Assembly (NCBI RefSeq): GCF_963678635.1
Contig: NC_087066.1
Span: 53,586,312-53,650,311 of the forward strand
Length of the DNA: 64,000 bases
Source: Symsagittifera roscoffensis
Lineage: Eukaryota > Xenacoelomorpha > Acoela > Convolutidae
Direction of reading: 5' to 3'
Part shown: in pieces, positions 61,801-62,100 of the stretch
Layout of the letters: every line of letters starts with the position of its first letter
How positions within the stretch are numbered: position 1 is the first letter of the stretch
Notes under the pieces: generated by a model
What the model was told of the DNA's origin: nothing
Seen by the model: only the letters and a program-made list of their open reading frames with translations
The model's database searches: none
Translations under genes and position numbers: made by a program

Positions 61801-62100
61801 CTAGGTACAGAAAATGGGCGGAAATAATTAAAGAAGTCTTCATCAACAAATACCGATTGTTTCAAGTTTAAAATAACAAACTTTCAAGCAGTTCTAACAA
61901 CTTTTAACACTTTTTCAAAGTAGTTTCTGCTTACTGTGTATCGGTTTGGTGACCTTGATCTCTCCTTTGATTCCCTCTGTTTTAGAGTGTGTAGTGGTGT
62001 TCTGCACAACAGCAACTGCAGTTGCTGAAGTGGCGCCTGCTATCTTGGCCTCATTCTTAGCCTCTTTTTCCGCCTTCTTAGTGATCCACTCCTCATATGG
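2357..62100 (-). CDS. Axonemal inner-arm dynein heavy chain, partial, 43 exons (DNAH3/7/12-like)
   Basis: This gene encodes the motor subunit of a ciliary or flagellar inner dynein arm, an ATPase that slides axonemal microtubules. Seen: 43 exons on the minus strand that join in phase to about 2,397 codons. AAA1 has GPAGTGKT (exon 31) and CFDEFNRI plus [11 protein letters not shown] (exon 32). AAA2 has GETMGGKT (exon 36) and WIVFDGP (exon 37). AAA3 has GPTGTGKS (exon 43). Linker motifs include [11 protein letters not shown] and [18 protein letters not shown]. Known of the family: [14 protein letters not shown]-like and NLQPVPFF-like segments are typical of DNAH3, DNAH7 and DNAH12, and the exon 34 and 35 versions match that group better than DNAH1 or DNAH6. 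Both gene ends lie outside the window. About 1,680 codons precede the AAA1 P-loop and the start codon is not yet reached, so the N-terminus is long for this group. Exact orthology is not settled. Confidence 0.95.
2596..3185. other. Intron 42
   Basis: AT-rich intron of 590 bp. I see no repeat family or ORF of note. Confidence 0.5.
3186..3330 (-). CDS. Dynein heavy chain exon 42
   Basis: Reads [20 protein letters not shown] then [20 protein letters not shown]. The P..G.VYDY.F....G.W..W pattern precedes AAA3. Acceptor GTTTTAG, donor AAG|GTGGAC, a weak site but the one that keeps phase 0 with exon 43. Confidence 0.9.
4187..4612. mobile_element. hAT-like MITE family A, copy 1
   Basis: Starts CAGGGGCGGATTTAG and ends with the degraded inverse of CAGGGAGGGTCGGTTCTAGG. 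Shares the internal block with GGCGCC, the G-rich run and ACCCAAAGGGTCC seen in the other copies. The target duplication is not recognisable, so this copy is old or edge-damaged. Lies in intron 41. Confidence 0.75.
4733..4821 (-). CDS. Dynein heavy chain exon 41
   Basis: Reads [20 protein letters not shown] then CLQGPSKE. It fits the FLFS..W.IG segment between AAA2 and AAA3. Acceptor ATTTTCAG, donor AA|GTTAGA. The split Lys codon is completed by exon 42. Confidence 0.92.
5270..5491. mobile_element. MITE family B, copy 1 (palindromic, 8-bp TSD)
   Basis: 222-bp foldback element. The arms share TAGACAACCGCGTATTCAG and its inverse, and an inner CAATCAGAATCGAGA pair. Flanked by TGGTTACG at 5262-5269 and 5492-5499, an exact 8-bp duplication. 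No ORF. Confidence 0.9.
5594..5702 (-). CDS. Dynein heavy chain exon 40 (acidic insert before AAA3)
   Basis: 36 codons, [20 protein letters not shown] then [15 protein letters not shown]. The acidic stretch is a variable AAA2-AAA3 linker. Phase joins exons 39 and 41 exactly. Acceptor ACTTTAG, donor CAG|GTATGC. Confidence 0.85.
5703..9315. other. Intron 39 (3.6 kb)
   Basis: No dynein exon. It holds diverged pieces of dispersed repeat family F (about 5770-6200 and 7700-7990). A second dispersed repeat at about 8580-9110 contains GATAGTGGAGTTTGCCTTC-like and TCAAAAGTC motifs and recurs near 9830-9960 and 53700-54120. Confidence 0.45.
8580..9110. repeat. Dispersed repeat family G
   Basis: Shares AGTGGAGTTTGCCTTC, AAATCAAAAGTCAA and AATTTGAGC.TGAAC with 53700-54120, and partly with 9830-9960. 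Two partial units lie in tandem here (about 8640-8760 and 9000-9110). No ORF. Confidence 0.5.
9316..9449 (-). CDS. Dynein heavy chain exon 39 (AAA2 lid)
   Basis: Reads [20 protein letters not shown] then [15 protein letters not shown]. It matches the WLV.PCLEF ... RLYSSLL segment of DNAH7. Acceptor ACTTAG, donor AG|GTATAG. Confidence 0.93.
10052..10267 (-). CDS. Dynein heavy chain exon 38 (AAA2 sensor region)
   Basis: 72 codons, [20 protein letters not shown] then [20 protein letters not shown], continuing [11 protein letters not shown]. The L..ASPAT.SRCGM.Y motif is universal in dyneins. Acceptor TTTCAG, donor AGG|GTGAGT. Confidence 0.97.
10646..10993. mobile_element. hAT-like MITE family A, copy 2
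   Basis: 348 bp from CAGGGGCGAATCTAGG to CCTAAATCCGCTTCTG. Flanked by AACCTATG (10638-10645) and AACCTAAG (10994-11001), 7 of 8 matching, as expected for an 8-bp hAT target duplication. Ends about 47 bp from exon 37. Confidence 0.85.
11041..11265 (-). CDS. Dynein heavy chain exon 37 (AAA2 Walker B)
   Basis: 75 codons, [34 protein letters not shown] and [20 protein letters not shown], ending LDDNKK. The [19 protein letters not shown] motif is the AAA2 signature. Acceptor TTTTAG, donor AAG|GTTGTT. Confidence 0.97.
11932..12480. repeat. Direct tandem duplication, ~280-bp unit
   Basis: Unit 1 (about 11932-12211) and unit 2 (12212-12480) share AAGTGTG.GCTCA, CATTACTGG.TTTCAGA, AATCTTGCCCC.CATCAGTG and TTCGCACC.ATCACTTATT in the same order. 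A more diverged third partial unit may lie at about 12650-12780. In intron 36. Confidence 0.8.
12936..13340 (+). repeat. tRNA-derived SINE, plus-strand copy, split by another SINE
   Basis: The head carries a degraded box B (GCGTTCAAATC) and CACGGTTGG. The distal body GTGTCATCCGCCCC...GGGACCGGCTACGG resumes at about 13240. A minus-strand SINE lies between. It matches the copy at 35530-35729 in both parts. Confidence 0.6.
13100..13225 (-). repeat. tRNA-derived SINE, minus-strand copy nested in the one above
   Basis: On the minus strand: a tRNA-like head with GGGTTCGATTCTC (box B), TATGGTTGGAGGGGTC, then GTCATCCGTTTCCTCAAGG. Same family as the enclosing copy, opposite orientation. Confidence 0.6.
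13844..13978 (-). CDS. Dynein heavy chain exon 36 (AAA2 Walker A)
   Basis: 45 codons, [20 protein letters not shown] then [15 protein letters not shown]. The AAA2 P-loop is GETMGGKT. Acceptor GTGTAG, donor CCG|GTCAGT. Confidence 0.97.
14371..14591. mobile_element. MITE family B, copy 2, inserted on the exon 35 donor
   Basis: 221-bp copy with the same arms. The target duplication is ACCTACCC (14363-14370) and ACCTACCT (14592-14599). On the minus strand the second copy reads AG|GTAGGT, so it is exactly the exon 35 splice donor with two exon bases. Confidence 0.9.
14598..14762 (-). CDS. Dynein heavy chain exon 35 (AAA1-AAA2)
   Basis: 55 codons, from [20 protein letters not shown] to [16 protein letters not shown]. 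Acceptor TCTATAG. The donor CAG|GTAGGT lies inside the 8-bp target duplication of a MITE that fills 14371-14591. Confidence 0.97.
15054..15328. mobile_element. hAT-like MITE family A, copy 3
   Basis: 275 bp from CAGGGGCGGATCCAGG to CTAAATCCGCCCCTG, with flanks GCCCCAAT and CCCCCAAT (7 of 8). No ORF. In the same intron as the LTR retrotransposon. Confidence 0.88.
16040..16362. repeat. GGGCTCATTCAG minisatellite, left half
   Basis: Imperfect units of about 35 bp built on AAACTGGGCTCATTCAGCT. The array continues at 23138-23245, on the other side of the retrotransposon, so the element split it. Confidence 0.7.
16368..16584 (-). repeat. 3' LTR (217 bp)
   Basis: In element orientation it begins TGTTGTGATTGCATC and ends ATCA. 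Against the 5' LTR I count about five substitutions and one indel, roughly 97-98 percent identity. Confidence 0.93.
16585..16591 (-). promoter_or_regulatory. Short polypurine tract
   Basis: AGAGGAA on the minus strand immediately before the 3' LTR. Short for a PPT, but in the right place. Confidence 0.5.
17068..18468 (-). CDS. Long C-terminal Pol tail ORF (466 codons, intact)
   Basis: Open minus-strand frame downstream of the integrase core. [20 protein letters not shown] near its start resembles the integrase C-terminal V.L.DGR..R motif. [15 protein letters not shown] near residue 380 resembles the R.S.R...P.R tail of retrotransposon polyproteins. Between them are Lys/Arg-rich and acidic, Ser/Thr-rich low-complexity stretches, with no membrane segment, so it is not an env. 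It is the only long unbroken frame in the element. Its own start codon is uncertain. Confidence 0.7.
   Translation of the reverse strand: MSKERAKDWNADDRLADGYKDDLVAKKNQTPIDKGYDTDYASSSKIKPNRLPIKNPSKGRILRKSNDNINRDCFYKELNKRIINSTTSTVELSDGKIIRKSDIAIPKSTSNKIRPFKGNILFPFFPNHNVEVGQKQEGSRRRSKTKKPMPRTRKQVELVPSDNLTRTRVSGSSYKPTRRQTRRSKKSSTPPGYLASDESMLIPSEISDTSEWEWIAGDFPCRDVARERFISDSHTTHFSNGINLNSGVTNTEIKSEVLEDDTDLNREQFEDETRECPIIIIPANRTSSALEQETTNQGEEESTIESRNLQDEHNPTDLGSITDFPVYEIIYSADDCTPPLNPTNIPGKILPTIRRSSRNLGPPKFYGQRYFIDAVDKSQEASGSAADPIVIEIDDTTTHETDNNTALAELLLLDSDSPSPDQTSTPSTDESLRMDVENFGDHSELDSELFNVELENFLNEYRNCNQ
18475..19550 (-). pseudogene. pol: pol: integrase (frameshifted)
   Basis: An H-H-C-C zinc domain ([13 protein letters not shown] ... 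[10 protein letters not shown]) is followed by the catalytic core start [10 protein letters not shown] and [14 protein letters not shown] frameshift near 18890 moves the core to another frame, which carries a VDHA aspartate and the glutamate in SNGLVEK. Integrase joins the cDNA to host DNA. Confidence 0.85.
19627..20594 (-). pseudogene. pol: pol: RT thumb and RNase H (frameshifted)
   Basis: 20352-20594 carries the RT connection region ([20 protein letters not shown]). 19627-20286 carries RNase H, with [11 protein letters not shown], the catalytic Glu in [17 protein letters not shown], and the Asp in [10 protein letters not shown] break lies near 20300-20350, before the first RNase H aspartate region. 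Confidence 0.85.
20595..21930 (-). pseudogene. pol: pol: protease and reverse transcriptase (frameshifted)
   Basis: One frame is open from about 21930 to 20895. It holds a retropepsin-like region with VDSASPVSF where D-T/S-G is usual, and an ILGND flap-side motif. RT follows, with [12 protein letters not shown] and FTNLDLK. The frame breaks near 20905. A second frame shows [11 protein letters not shown], and a third the catalytic LDDIL. Polymerase function is lost as written. Confidence 0.85.
21935..22917 (-). pseudogene. gag: gag of the LTR retrotransposon (frameshifted)
   Basis: Gag would form the particle and bind the RNA. The ATG abuts the 5' LTR. Three minus-strand frames succeed one another (22582-22917, 22397-22675, 21984-22463), with breaks near 22670, 22440 and 22090. 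The end carries two zinc knuckles at about 21935-22063. The first is C-x2-C-x7-H-x4-C, a variant. The second is the canonical C-x2-C-x4-H-x4-C. Then comes a basic tail and a stop. The breaks fall partly in homopolymers, for example six A before the knuckles. Confidence 0.85.
22907..22916 (-). promoter_or_regulatory. Primer-binding site, tRNA-Ser-like, overlapping gag codons 1-4
   Basis: Directly after the LTR the minus strand reads TGGCGCAGTC. This is complementary to the ...GACTGCGCCA 3' end of a eukaryotic tRNA-Ser, the primer used by Drosophila 297 and 17.6. The match is 10 nt, and it also encodes the start of Gag (MAQS). Confidence 0.75.
22917..23132 (-). repeat. 5' LTR (216 bp)
   Basis: Same ends as the 3' LTR. 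Its last base is the A of the gag ATG, so there is no leader between the LTR and gag. Confidence 0.93.
23138..23245. repeat. GGGCTCATTCAG minisatellite, right half
   Basis: Three to four units with GGGCTCATTCATCTC and GGGCTCATTCAGC, continuing the array from the left side of the LTR element. Confidence 0.7.
23422..23565 (-). CDS. Dynein heavy chain exon 34 (AAA1 lid)
   Basis: Reads [20 protein letters not shown] then [19 protein letters not shown]. The [11 protein letters not shown] form is characteristic of DNAH3, DNAH7 and DNAH12. Acceptor GTTCCAG, donor AAG|GTAGTA. The next intron (14763-23421) holds the LTR retrotransposon. Confidence 0.97.
24057..24194 (-). CDS. Dynein heavy chain exon 33 (AAA1)
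   Basis: Reads [20 protein letters not shown] then [20 protein letters not shown]. This is the PDYA.IAEI.LYS.GF segment of AAA1. Acceptor GTTCCAG, donor CAG|GTCAGT. Confidence 0.97.
24490..24780 (-). CDS. Dynein heavy chain exon 32 (AAA1 Walker B and sensor I)
   Basis: 97 codons. [20 protein letters not shown] precedes Walker B ([20 protein letters not shown]), and sensor I is [19 protein letters not shown]. All catalytic residues are present. Acceptor TTCAAG, donor AAA|GTCAGT. Confidence 0.98.
24846..24971. mobile_element. MITE family E, copy 1 (ACTATATCCCC ends)
   Basis: 126-bp element with ACTATATCCCC at the left and GGGGATATAGT at the right, containing TTCGTTAATAGGTA and a TTACTAGGTAC-type repeat near the right end. 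No clear target duplication. In the intron between exons 31 and 32. Confidence 0.75.
25192..25300 (-). CDS. Dynein heavy chain exon 31 (AAA1 Walker A; GC donor)
   Basis: Reads [20 protein letters not shown] then [24 protein letters not shown] is the principal ATP-hydrolysing P-loop of the motor. Acceptor CTCTAG. The donor is CAG|GCAAGT, the classical GC-AG consensus. Exon 32 continues in phase 0 as [12 protein letters not shown], exactly as in the family. Confidence 0.97.
25465..25663 (-). CDS. Dynein heavy chain exon 30 (start of AAA1)
   Basis: Reads [40 protein letters not shown] and [20 protein letters not shown]. The [16 protein letters not shown] motif is the AAA1 entry sequence of every axonemal dynein. 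Acceptor CTGTAG, donor AG|GTGAGT. Confidence 0.97.
27392..28466. mobile_element. Element nested in MITE family B copy 3
   Basis: Its ends look like an inverted pair (AATAATTGTTCATAATGG on the left, the inverse of a matching stretch near 28430-28452). The interior is rich in TTATAATCGATTATAATGG-type motifs and a GGGTGGGTAGG-rich stretch at about 27945-28140. A TGCAAT flank on both sides may be a target duplication. Boundaries are approximate. Confidence 0.5.
27458..27540. mobile_element. MITE family C, copy 1 (83 bp, perfect TSD)
   Basis: From GGCTCTTTTCCAGTCCCCC to CATAAGAGCC, flanked by AAATAATT at 27450-27457 and 27541-27548. It is nested in the insertion that splits MITE family B copy 3, giving three levels of nesting. 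Confidence 0.75.
28662..28800 (-). CDS. Dynein heavy chain exon 29 (linker)
   Basis: Reads [20 protein letters not shown] then [20 protein letters not shown]. The R..L..L..L..IDVHARD pattern before AAA1 is conserved. Acceptor AATGCAG, donor G|GTTAGT. A MITE target duplication begins about 11 bp into the following intron. Confidence 0.95.
29244..29396 (-). CDS. Dynein heavy chain exon 28 (linker; GC donor)
   Basis: 51 codons, from [20 protein letters not shown] through [20 protein letters not shown] to EAVK. The WPGQ and WT.E motifs fit. Acceptor TGTTTAG. The phase-0 donor is AAG|GCTAGT, a GC-AG border with a non-classical third base. The nearby GT breaks the frame. Confidence 0.92.
29690..29790. 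repeat. CTTGCAAGAT short repeats
   Basis: Several overlapping copies of TCTTGCAAGA-type palindromic units in intron 27. Confidence 0.55.
30068..30204 (-). CDS. Dynein heavy chain exon 27 (linker)
   Basis: Reads [20 protein letters not shown] then a stretch ending VEKWLLE. The SSEGE and VEKWL motifs are typical. Acceptor GTGTAG, donor GAG|GTTAGT. Confidence 0.95.
30240..30430. repeat. AT-rich low-complexity tract (AAACTAATATA)
   Basis: Repeats of TTTAAACTAAT and ATATTATA in the intron between exons 26 and 27. No element ends seen. Confidence 0.6.
30751..30913 (-). CDS. Dynein heavy chain exon 26 (linker)
   Basis: Contains [20 protein letters not shown] followed by [20 protein letters not shown], a near-invariant linker signature of dynein heavy chains. 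Acceptor TGTATAG, donor G|GTACCA. Confidence 0.97.
30914..32997. other. Intron 25
   Basis: Holds MULE remnant 2 and, at 31158-31246, a short array of GGATAAAATCCCC-like units that is itself roughly palindromic. Confidence 0.55.
31500..32660 (-). pseudogene. MULE-type transposase remnant 2 (FLYWCH/MULE, frame-broken)
   Basis: Minus-strand fragments in order. The FLYWCH-like finger is at 32377-32658 ([32 protein letters not shown]). A connector with [20 protein letters not shown] is at 32155-32373. The core at 31871-32212 has [21 protein letters not shown] and [19 protein letters not shown], and the overlapping frame has FIDGTF. The tail near 31610-31660 has [14 protein letters not shown], like the PRTNN..E.WH.F end of these proteins. 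Frameshifts separate them. Same type as remnant 1. It lies in the intron between exons 25 and 26. Confidence 0.7.
32998..33088 (-). CDS. Dynein heavy chain exon 25 (linker)
   Basis: Thirty codons after the split Trp, reading [20 protein letters not shown] then [10 protein letters not shown]. Acceptor TTGTAG, donor GAG|GTAAGA. Phase fits both neighbours. Confidence 0.92.
33933..34072 (-). CDS. Dynein heavy chain exon 24 (linker)
   Basis: Reads [20 protein letters not shown] then [20 protein letters not shown]. The W..Q..W.YLEPIF.S.DI motif is one of the most conserved in axonemal dyneins. Acceptor TTTTCAG, donor TG|GTAAGA completes Trp with exon 25. Confidence 0.95.
34500..34690. mobile_element. 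hAT-like MITE family A, copy 4 (left end unclear)
   Basis: The right end CCCTAAATCCGCCCCTA and the internal GGTCGGCATGGGG block are clear. The left inverted repeat is not, so the start is approximate. The right end sits about 20 bp from the exon 23 donor. Confidence 0.65.
34711..35040 (-). CDS. Dynein heavy chain exon 23 (linker)
   Basis: 110 codons, from [20 protein letters not shown] through [20 protein letters not shown] to EIMQWDVTL. These match the DHC linker [16 protein letters not shown] segment. Acceptor TTTTCAG, donor CTT|GTAAGA. The following intron starts about 20 bp from a MITE end. Confidence 0.95.
35530..35729 (-). repeat. tRNA-derived SINE near the exon 22 donor
   Basis: On the minus strand the head GCCGTGACCGAGCGGGGTAA includes a box A-like region, and GGTTCGAATCC at 35669-35679 is a perfect box B. 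The anticodon loop is not canonical, so this is a SINE rather than a tRNA gene. The body TGTCATCCGCCTCCTCAAGG matches the copies near 13000. Confidence 0.7.
35751..35939 (-). CDS. Dynein heavy chain exon 22
   Basis: 63 codons, from [20 protein letters not shown] to [15 protein letters not shown]. The NPGLK.RHW motif is a hallmark of the DHC linker. Acceptor GCTCCAG, donor AAG|GTAAAA. A SINE begins only about 20 bp into the following intron. Confidence 0.95.
36100..36294 (-). CDS. Dynein heavy chain exon 21
   Basis: 65 codons, from [20 protein letters not shown] through [20 protein letters not shown]. The RLW..A..F...Y..W..GP pattern is the conserved DHC N2 signature. Acceptor TTATCAG, donor GAG|GTATGC. 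Confidence 0.95.
36704..37050. mobile_element. hAT-like MITE family A, copy 5
   Basis: From CAGCGGCGGATCTAGG to CGTCCGCCCCTG, with the shared internal GGCGCCAAAGGCGCC block. The flanks share only a few bases, so no target duplication is claimed. Confidence 0.75.
37516..37711 (-). CDS. Dynein heavy chain exon 20 (coiled-coil-like)
   Basis: Reads [20 protein letters not shown] onward to [13 protein letters not shown]. Highly charged helical sequence of the DHC N2 region. Acceptor GCTTAG, donor GAG|GTATGA. Confidence 0.92.
37770..38363. repeat. Dispersed repeat family F, copy 1
   Basis: Starts TGTTCCGGCCATTGAAAATG and ends GGTCGGAAC. The start is matched, reversed, near 60120-60176, and the interior ATCATCGGAATGGG...AAAGCCCTTTC is echoed near 5960-6010. 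Probably an old non-autonomous DNA transposon. Confidence 0.5.
38876..39006 (-). CDS. Dynein heavy chain exon 19
   Basis: Reads [20 protein letters not shown] then [20 protein letters not shown], matching the LIDYVNFSPADMRLNSTVFQWYHRM-like position in DNAH7. Acceptor ATTTCAG, donor AG|GTGCGA. Confidence 0.92.
39385..39588 (-). CDS. Dynein heavy chain exon 18
   Basis: 68 codons, from [20 protein letters not shown] to [11 protein letters not shown]. Helical DHC tail sequence that aligns by eye with the DNAH7 CEAICSKLL-like region. Acceptor TTTTCAG, donor TCG|GTCAGT. Confidence 0.92.
40027..40181. repeat. 31-bp tandem repeat including the exon 17 donor
   Basis: Five units of 31 bp starting at 40027, 40058, 40089, 40120 and 40151. 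The last one overlaps the end of exon 17 and its donor. In the four intronic units the donor reads GAGATGAGT instead of GAGGTGAGT. Confidence 0.95.
40156..40389 (-). CDS. Dynein heavy chain exon 17 (donor in a tandem repeat)
   Basis: 78 codons, from [20 protein letters not shown] to [11 protein letters not shown]. Acceptor CTTCTAG, donor GAG|GTGAGT. The last 24 bases of the exon and its donor form the first unit of a 31-bp tandem repeat that runs on into the intron. Confidence 0.92.
40460..40510 (-). CDS. Dynein heavy chain exon 16 (51 nt)
   Basis: Seventeen codons reading [17 protein letters not shown]. Acceptor ACTGTAG, donor CAG|GTAAGA. Phase 0 with exon 17 is secure. Position and sequence fit the RYDQYNDLI-like segment of the DNAH7 tail, which supports the exon in spite of the phase conflict upstream. 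Confidence 0.7.
40880..41590. repeat. Cluster of TTTCAGATCTGAAA palindromes
   Basis: About eight full or partial copies of the palindrome TTTCAGATCTGAAA with irregular spacing in intron 15. Function unknown. Confidence 0.75.
42136..42590. mobile_element. MITE family E, two copies in inverted orientation
   Basis: The left copy (about 42136-42284) ends GGGGGGATATAGTTAAAGAG. The right copy (about 42437-42585) begins CTCTTTAACTATATCCC. Together they form a long inverted repeat around a ~150-bp spacer. A G run of about 25 bases lies in the right copy. Confidence 0.7.
42643..42750. repeat. 36-bp tandem repeat at the exon 15 donor
   Basis: Three units of 36 bp starting at 42643, 42679 and 42715, each with GGTTCAATTGGGGTAA-like sequence and an ATTATCTCA block. 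The last unit runs into the exon 15 donor. Confidence 0.9.
42743..42846 (-). CDS. Dynein heavy chain exon 15 (donor one base short)
   Basis: Reads [20 protein letters not shown] and ends LNEPGPIK. Acceptor TTTTTTCAG. The only good donor, AA|GTGAGA, leaves the exon two bases into a codon, but exon 16 must start in phase 0. An ancestral AAG|GTGAGA would restore phase, so one G seems missing, or a tiny exon is unseen. Confidence 0.8.
43195..43330. repeat. GAGCGGTTT minisatellite
   Basis: Short-period array of TTTGAGCGG units in the intron before exon 14, with interruptions. Confidence 0.7.
43433..43582 (-). CDS. Dynein heavy chain exon 14
   Basis: 50 codons, from [20 protein letters not shown] to [10 protein letters not shown]. 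Acceptor TTTTTTAG, donor CAG|GTGAGA. Phase 0 on both ends. Confidence 0.9.
43814..44022. mobile_element. MITE family C, copy 2 (perfect 8-bp TSD)
   Basis: 209 bp from GGCTCTTTTTCCATACCCCC to GGGGAAAAGGAAAAAGAGCC. Flanked by AATAATTA at 43806-43813 and 44023-44030. Contains a long C run after the left end. No ORF. Confidence 0.9.
45608..46122. mobile_element. Foldback element with CGCCCGGGTTGACC ends
   Basis: Left end CCGCCCGGGTTGACC and right end GGTCAACCCGGGCG are inverted repeats. The arms share CAAAAATGCT.ATCATACA and many variants of ATACAATTCCATA. I see no target duplication. It is the strongest palindrome in this intron (43583-47368). Confidence 0.7.
47369..47572 (-). CDS. Dynein heavy chain exon 13 (duplicated acceptor)
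   Basis: Reads [20 protein letters not shown] onward to [10 protein letters not shown], typical DHC tail sequence. Donor ATG|GTAAGT. The acceptor TTTTCAG|GAGCAGA occurs twice, 22 bp apart. The downstream copy (exon start 47572) keeps phase 0 with exon 12. The upstream copy would add 22 nt and break the frame. Confidence 0.9.
47568..47611. repeat. 22-bp tandem duplication of the exon 13 acceptor
   Basis: TCTGCTCCTGAAAAAA and the following AGATG occur twice in a row, giving two acceptors (exon start 47572 or 47594). Confidence 0.9.
47710..48137. mobile_element. hAT-like MITE family A, copy 6
   Basis: 428 bp from CAGGCGCGGATCTAGG to CTAAATCCACTACTG, flanked by CTCACAAC and CTCACAGC (7 of 8). 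It sits in the intron upstream of exon 13. Confidence 0.85.
48397..48592 (-). CDS. Dynein heavy chain exon 12
   Basis: Reads [20 protein letters not shown] onward to [11 protein letters not shown]. Heptad-like Leu/Ile spacing suggests helical tail structure. Acceptor AATGTAG, donor AAG|GTTAAA. Confidence 0.88.
49279..49409 (-). CDS. Dynein heavy chain exon 11
   Basis: Reads [20 protein letters not shown] then [20 protein letters not shown]. Acceptor ATCTTAG, donor AA|GTTAGA. The split Lys codon is completed by exon 12. Confidence 0.88.
49881..50124 (-). CDS. Dynein heavy chain exon 10 (tail; GC donor)
   Basis: Reads [20 protein letters not shown] and on through [20 protein letters not shown] to EILFE. 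Acceptor TTTCCAG. The donor is GAG|GCAAGT, a GC-AG border, and exon 11 then continues in phase 0. The next GT in the sequence would break the frame. Confidence 0.88.
50374..50542 (-). CDS. Dynein heavy chain exon 9
   Basis: In the phase set by exon 8 it reads [20 protein letters not shown] and ends [11 protein letters not shown] longer open frame over the same bases is Ser/Pro-rich and does not fit the phase. Acceptor TCTACAG, donor AG|GTAACA. Confidence 0.85.
53239..53647. mobile_element. MITE family D (GGGTCTTATGC ends, perfect TSD)
   Basis: 409 bp from GGGTCTTATGCACTATACGG to TTAACGCATAAGACCC. Inner inverted match GGCCCAAAA. Flanked by GAAAAGAG at 53231-53238 and 53648-53655. The 8-bp duplication suggests a hAT-type transposase in trans. 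Confidence 0.9.
53700..54125. repeat. Dispersed repeat family G, second locus
   Basis: Same order of motifs as at 8580-8830, including the end GTTCATTACTCTTAGAAAAA versus GTTCATCGACTCTTAAAAAA. Similarity by eye is high enough that common origin is likely. Confidence 0.5.
55369..55641. mobile_element. hAT-like MITE family A, copy 7 (perfect 8-bp TSD)
   Basis: 273 bp from CAGGGGCGGTTTTGAGG to CATAGATCCGCCCCTG. Flanked by ATTGTCAA at 55361-55368 and 55642-55649, an exact 8-bp duplication. The youngest-looking copy of this family. Confidence 0.92.
56139..56398 (-). CDS. Dynein heavy chain exon 8 (Pro/Ser-rich region)
   Basis: Begins [19 protein letters not shown], then a Pro/Ser/Gly-rich stretch ([18 protein letters not shown]) and a basic end ([18 protein letters not shown]). 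Acceptor TTATAG, donor G|GTTAGA. Probably disordered. It directly precedes the first exon of conserved tail character. Confidence 0.85.
56568..56607 (-). CDS. Dynein heavy chain exon 7 (40-nt microexon)
   Basis: Reads [12 protein letters not shown] between a TTTTTCAG acceptor and an AG|GTGAGT donor. Two bases at each end complete codons with exons 6 and 8. Strong sites and phase agreement on both sides make this short exon credible. Confidence 0.8.
57039..57124 (-). CDS. Dynein heavy chain exon 6
   Basis: Reads [20 protein letters not shown] and on to ISVNRP. Acceptor GTTTTAG, donor A|GTAAGT. The codons split at both ends are completed by neighbouring exons (Ser in each case). Confidence 0.8.
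57621..57712 (-). CDS. Dynein heavy chain exon 5
   Basis: Reads [20 protein letters not shown] onward to HYRSV. Acceptor TTTTCAG, donor AG|GTGAGT. Starts in phase 0 and leaves two bases for exon 6. Probably an extended N-terminal segment. Confidence 0.8.
57894..58187 (-). CDS. Dynein heavy chain exon 4 (basic, Ser/Arg-rich)
   Basis: 98 codons, starting [18 protein letters not shown], followed by a Ser/Thr/Arg-rich probably disordered region and ending PPLTAPK. Acceptor TACAAG, donor AAA|GTAAGT. Composition differs from the folded tail exons, so this is probably a linker ahead of the conserved tail. Confidence 0.8.
58450..58503 (-). CDS. Dynein heavy chain exon 3 (18 codons)
   Basis: Small phase-0 exon reading [18 protein letters not shown]. 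Acceptor AACTAG, donor AAT|GTAAGT. Good splice sites and phase 0 on both sides support it despite its length. Confidence 0.8.
58721..59120. mobile_element. hAT-like MITE family A, copy 8 (degraded)
   Basis: Starts CAGCGGCGGATCTGGG, with a recognisable GGTGCTAAAGGCGCC interior. The right end is only approximate. An (AC)n run at about 58811-58843 has expanded inside it. Confidence 0.6.
58811..58843. repeat. (AC)n microsatellite
   Basis: About 16 AC repeats inside MITE family A copy 8. Confidence 0.95.
59678..60176. repeat. Dispersed repeat family F, copy 2 (reverse)
   Basis: Bounded by ATTCCGACCA and TGGTCGGAACA. The right end carries ACCAAGTTCCTCCCCATTTT, the reverse complement of the left end of copy 1. 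Related sequence seems to recur at about 5770-6200 and 7700-7990. Confidence 0.5.
60928..61238 (-). CDS. Dynein heavy chain exon 2 (N-terminal domain)
   Basis: 103 complete codons. It contains [20 protein letters not shown], a Trp-Ile-Trp-Gly-Arg-Glu-Gly stretch and a Pro-Leu-Thr-Pro-Gln-Glu segment, and reads as a folded domain. Acceptor ATCTAG, donor CAG|GTAATT. I do not recognise this part from well-known dyneins. It joins in phase to exons on both sides. Confidence 0.85.
61690..61830. mobile_element. MITE family E, degraded copy
   Basis: Shares the CATATGCTTGACCGTTGA and CATAACTAGGTAC features with the other family E copies, but the terminal repeats are eroded. Lies in the intron between exons 1 and 2. 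Confidence 0.45.
61935..62100 (-). CDS. Dynein heavy chain exon 1 of the window (N-terminal)
   Basis: Most upstream exon I can support. It begins with [19 protein letters not shown], then an Ala/Thr-rich stretch and a Lys-rich end. Acceptor TTTCAG at 62101-62103, donor A|GTAAGC. It starts in phase 0 and ends with one base of a codon that exon 2 completes. The charged, low-complexity composition suggests a flexible segment. More exons must lie beyond 64000. Confidence 0.8.
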
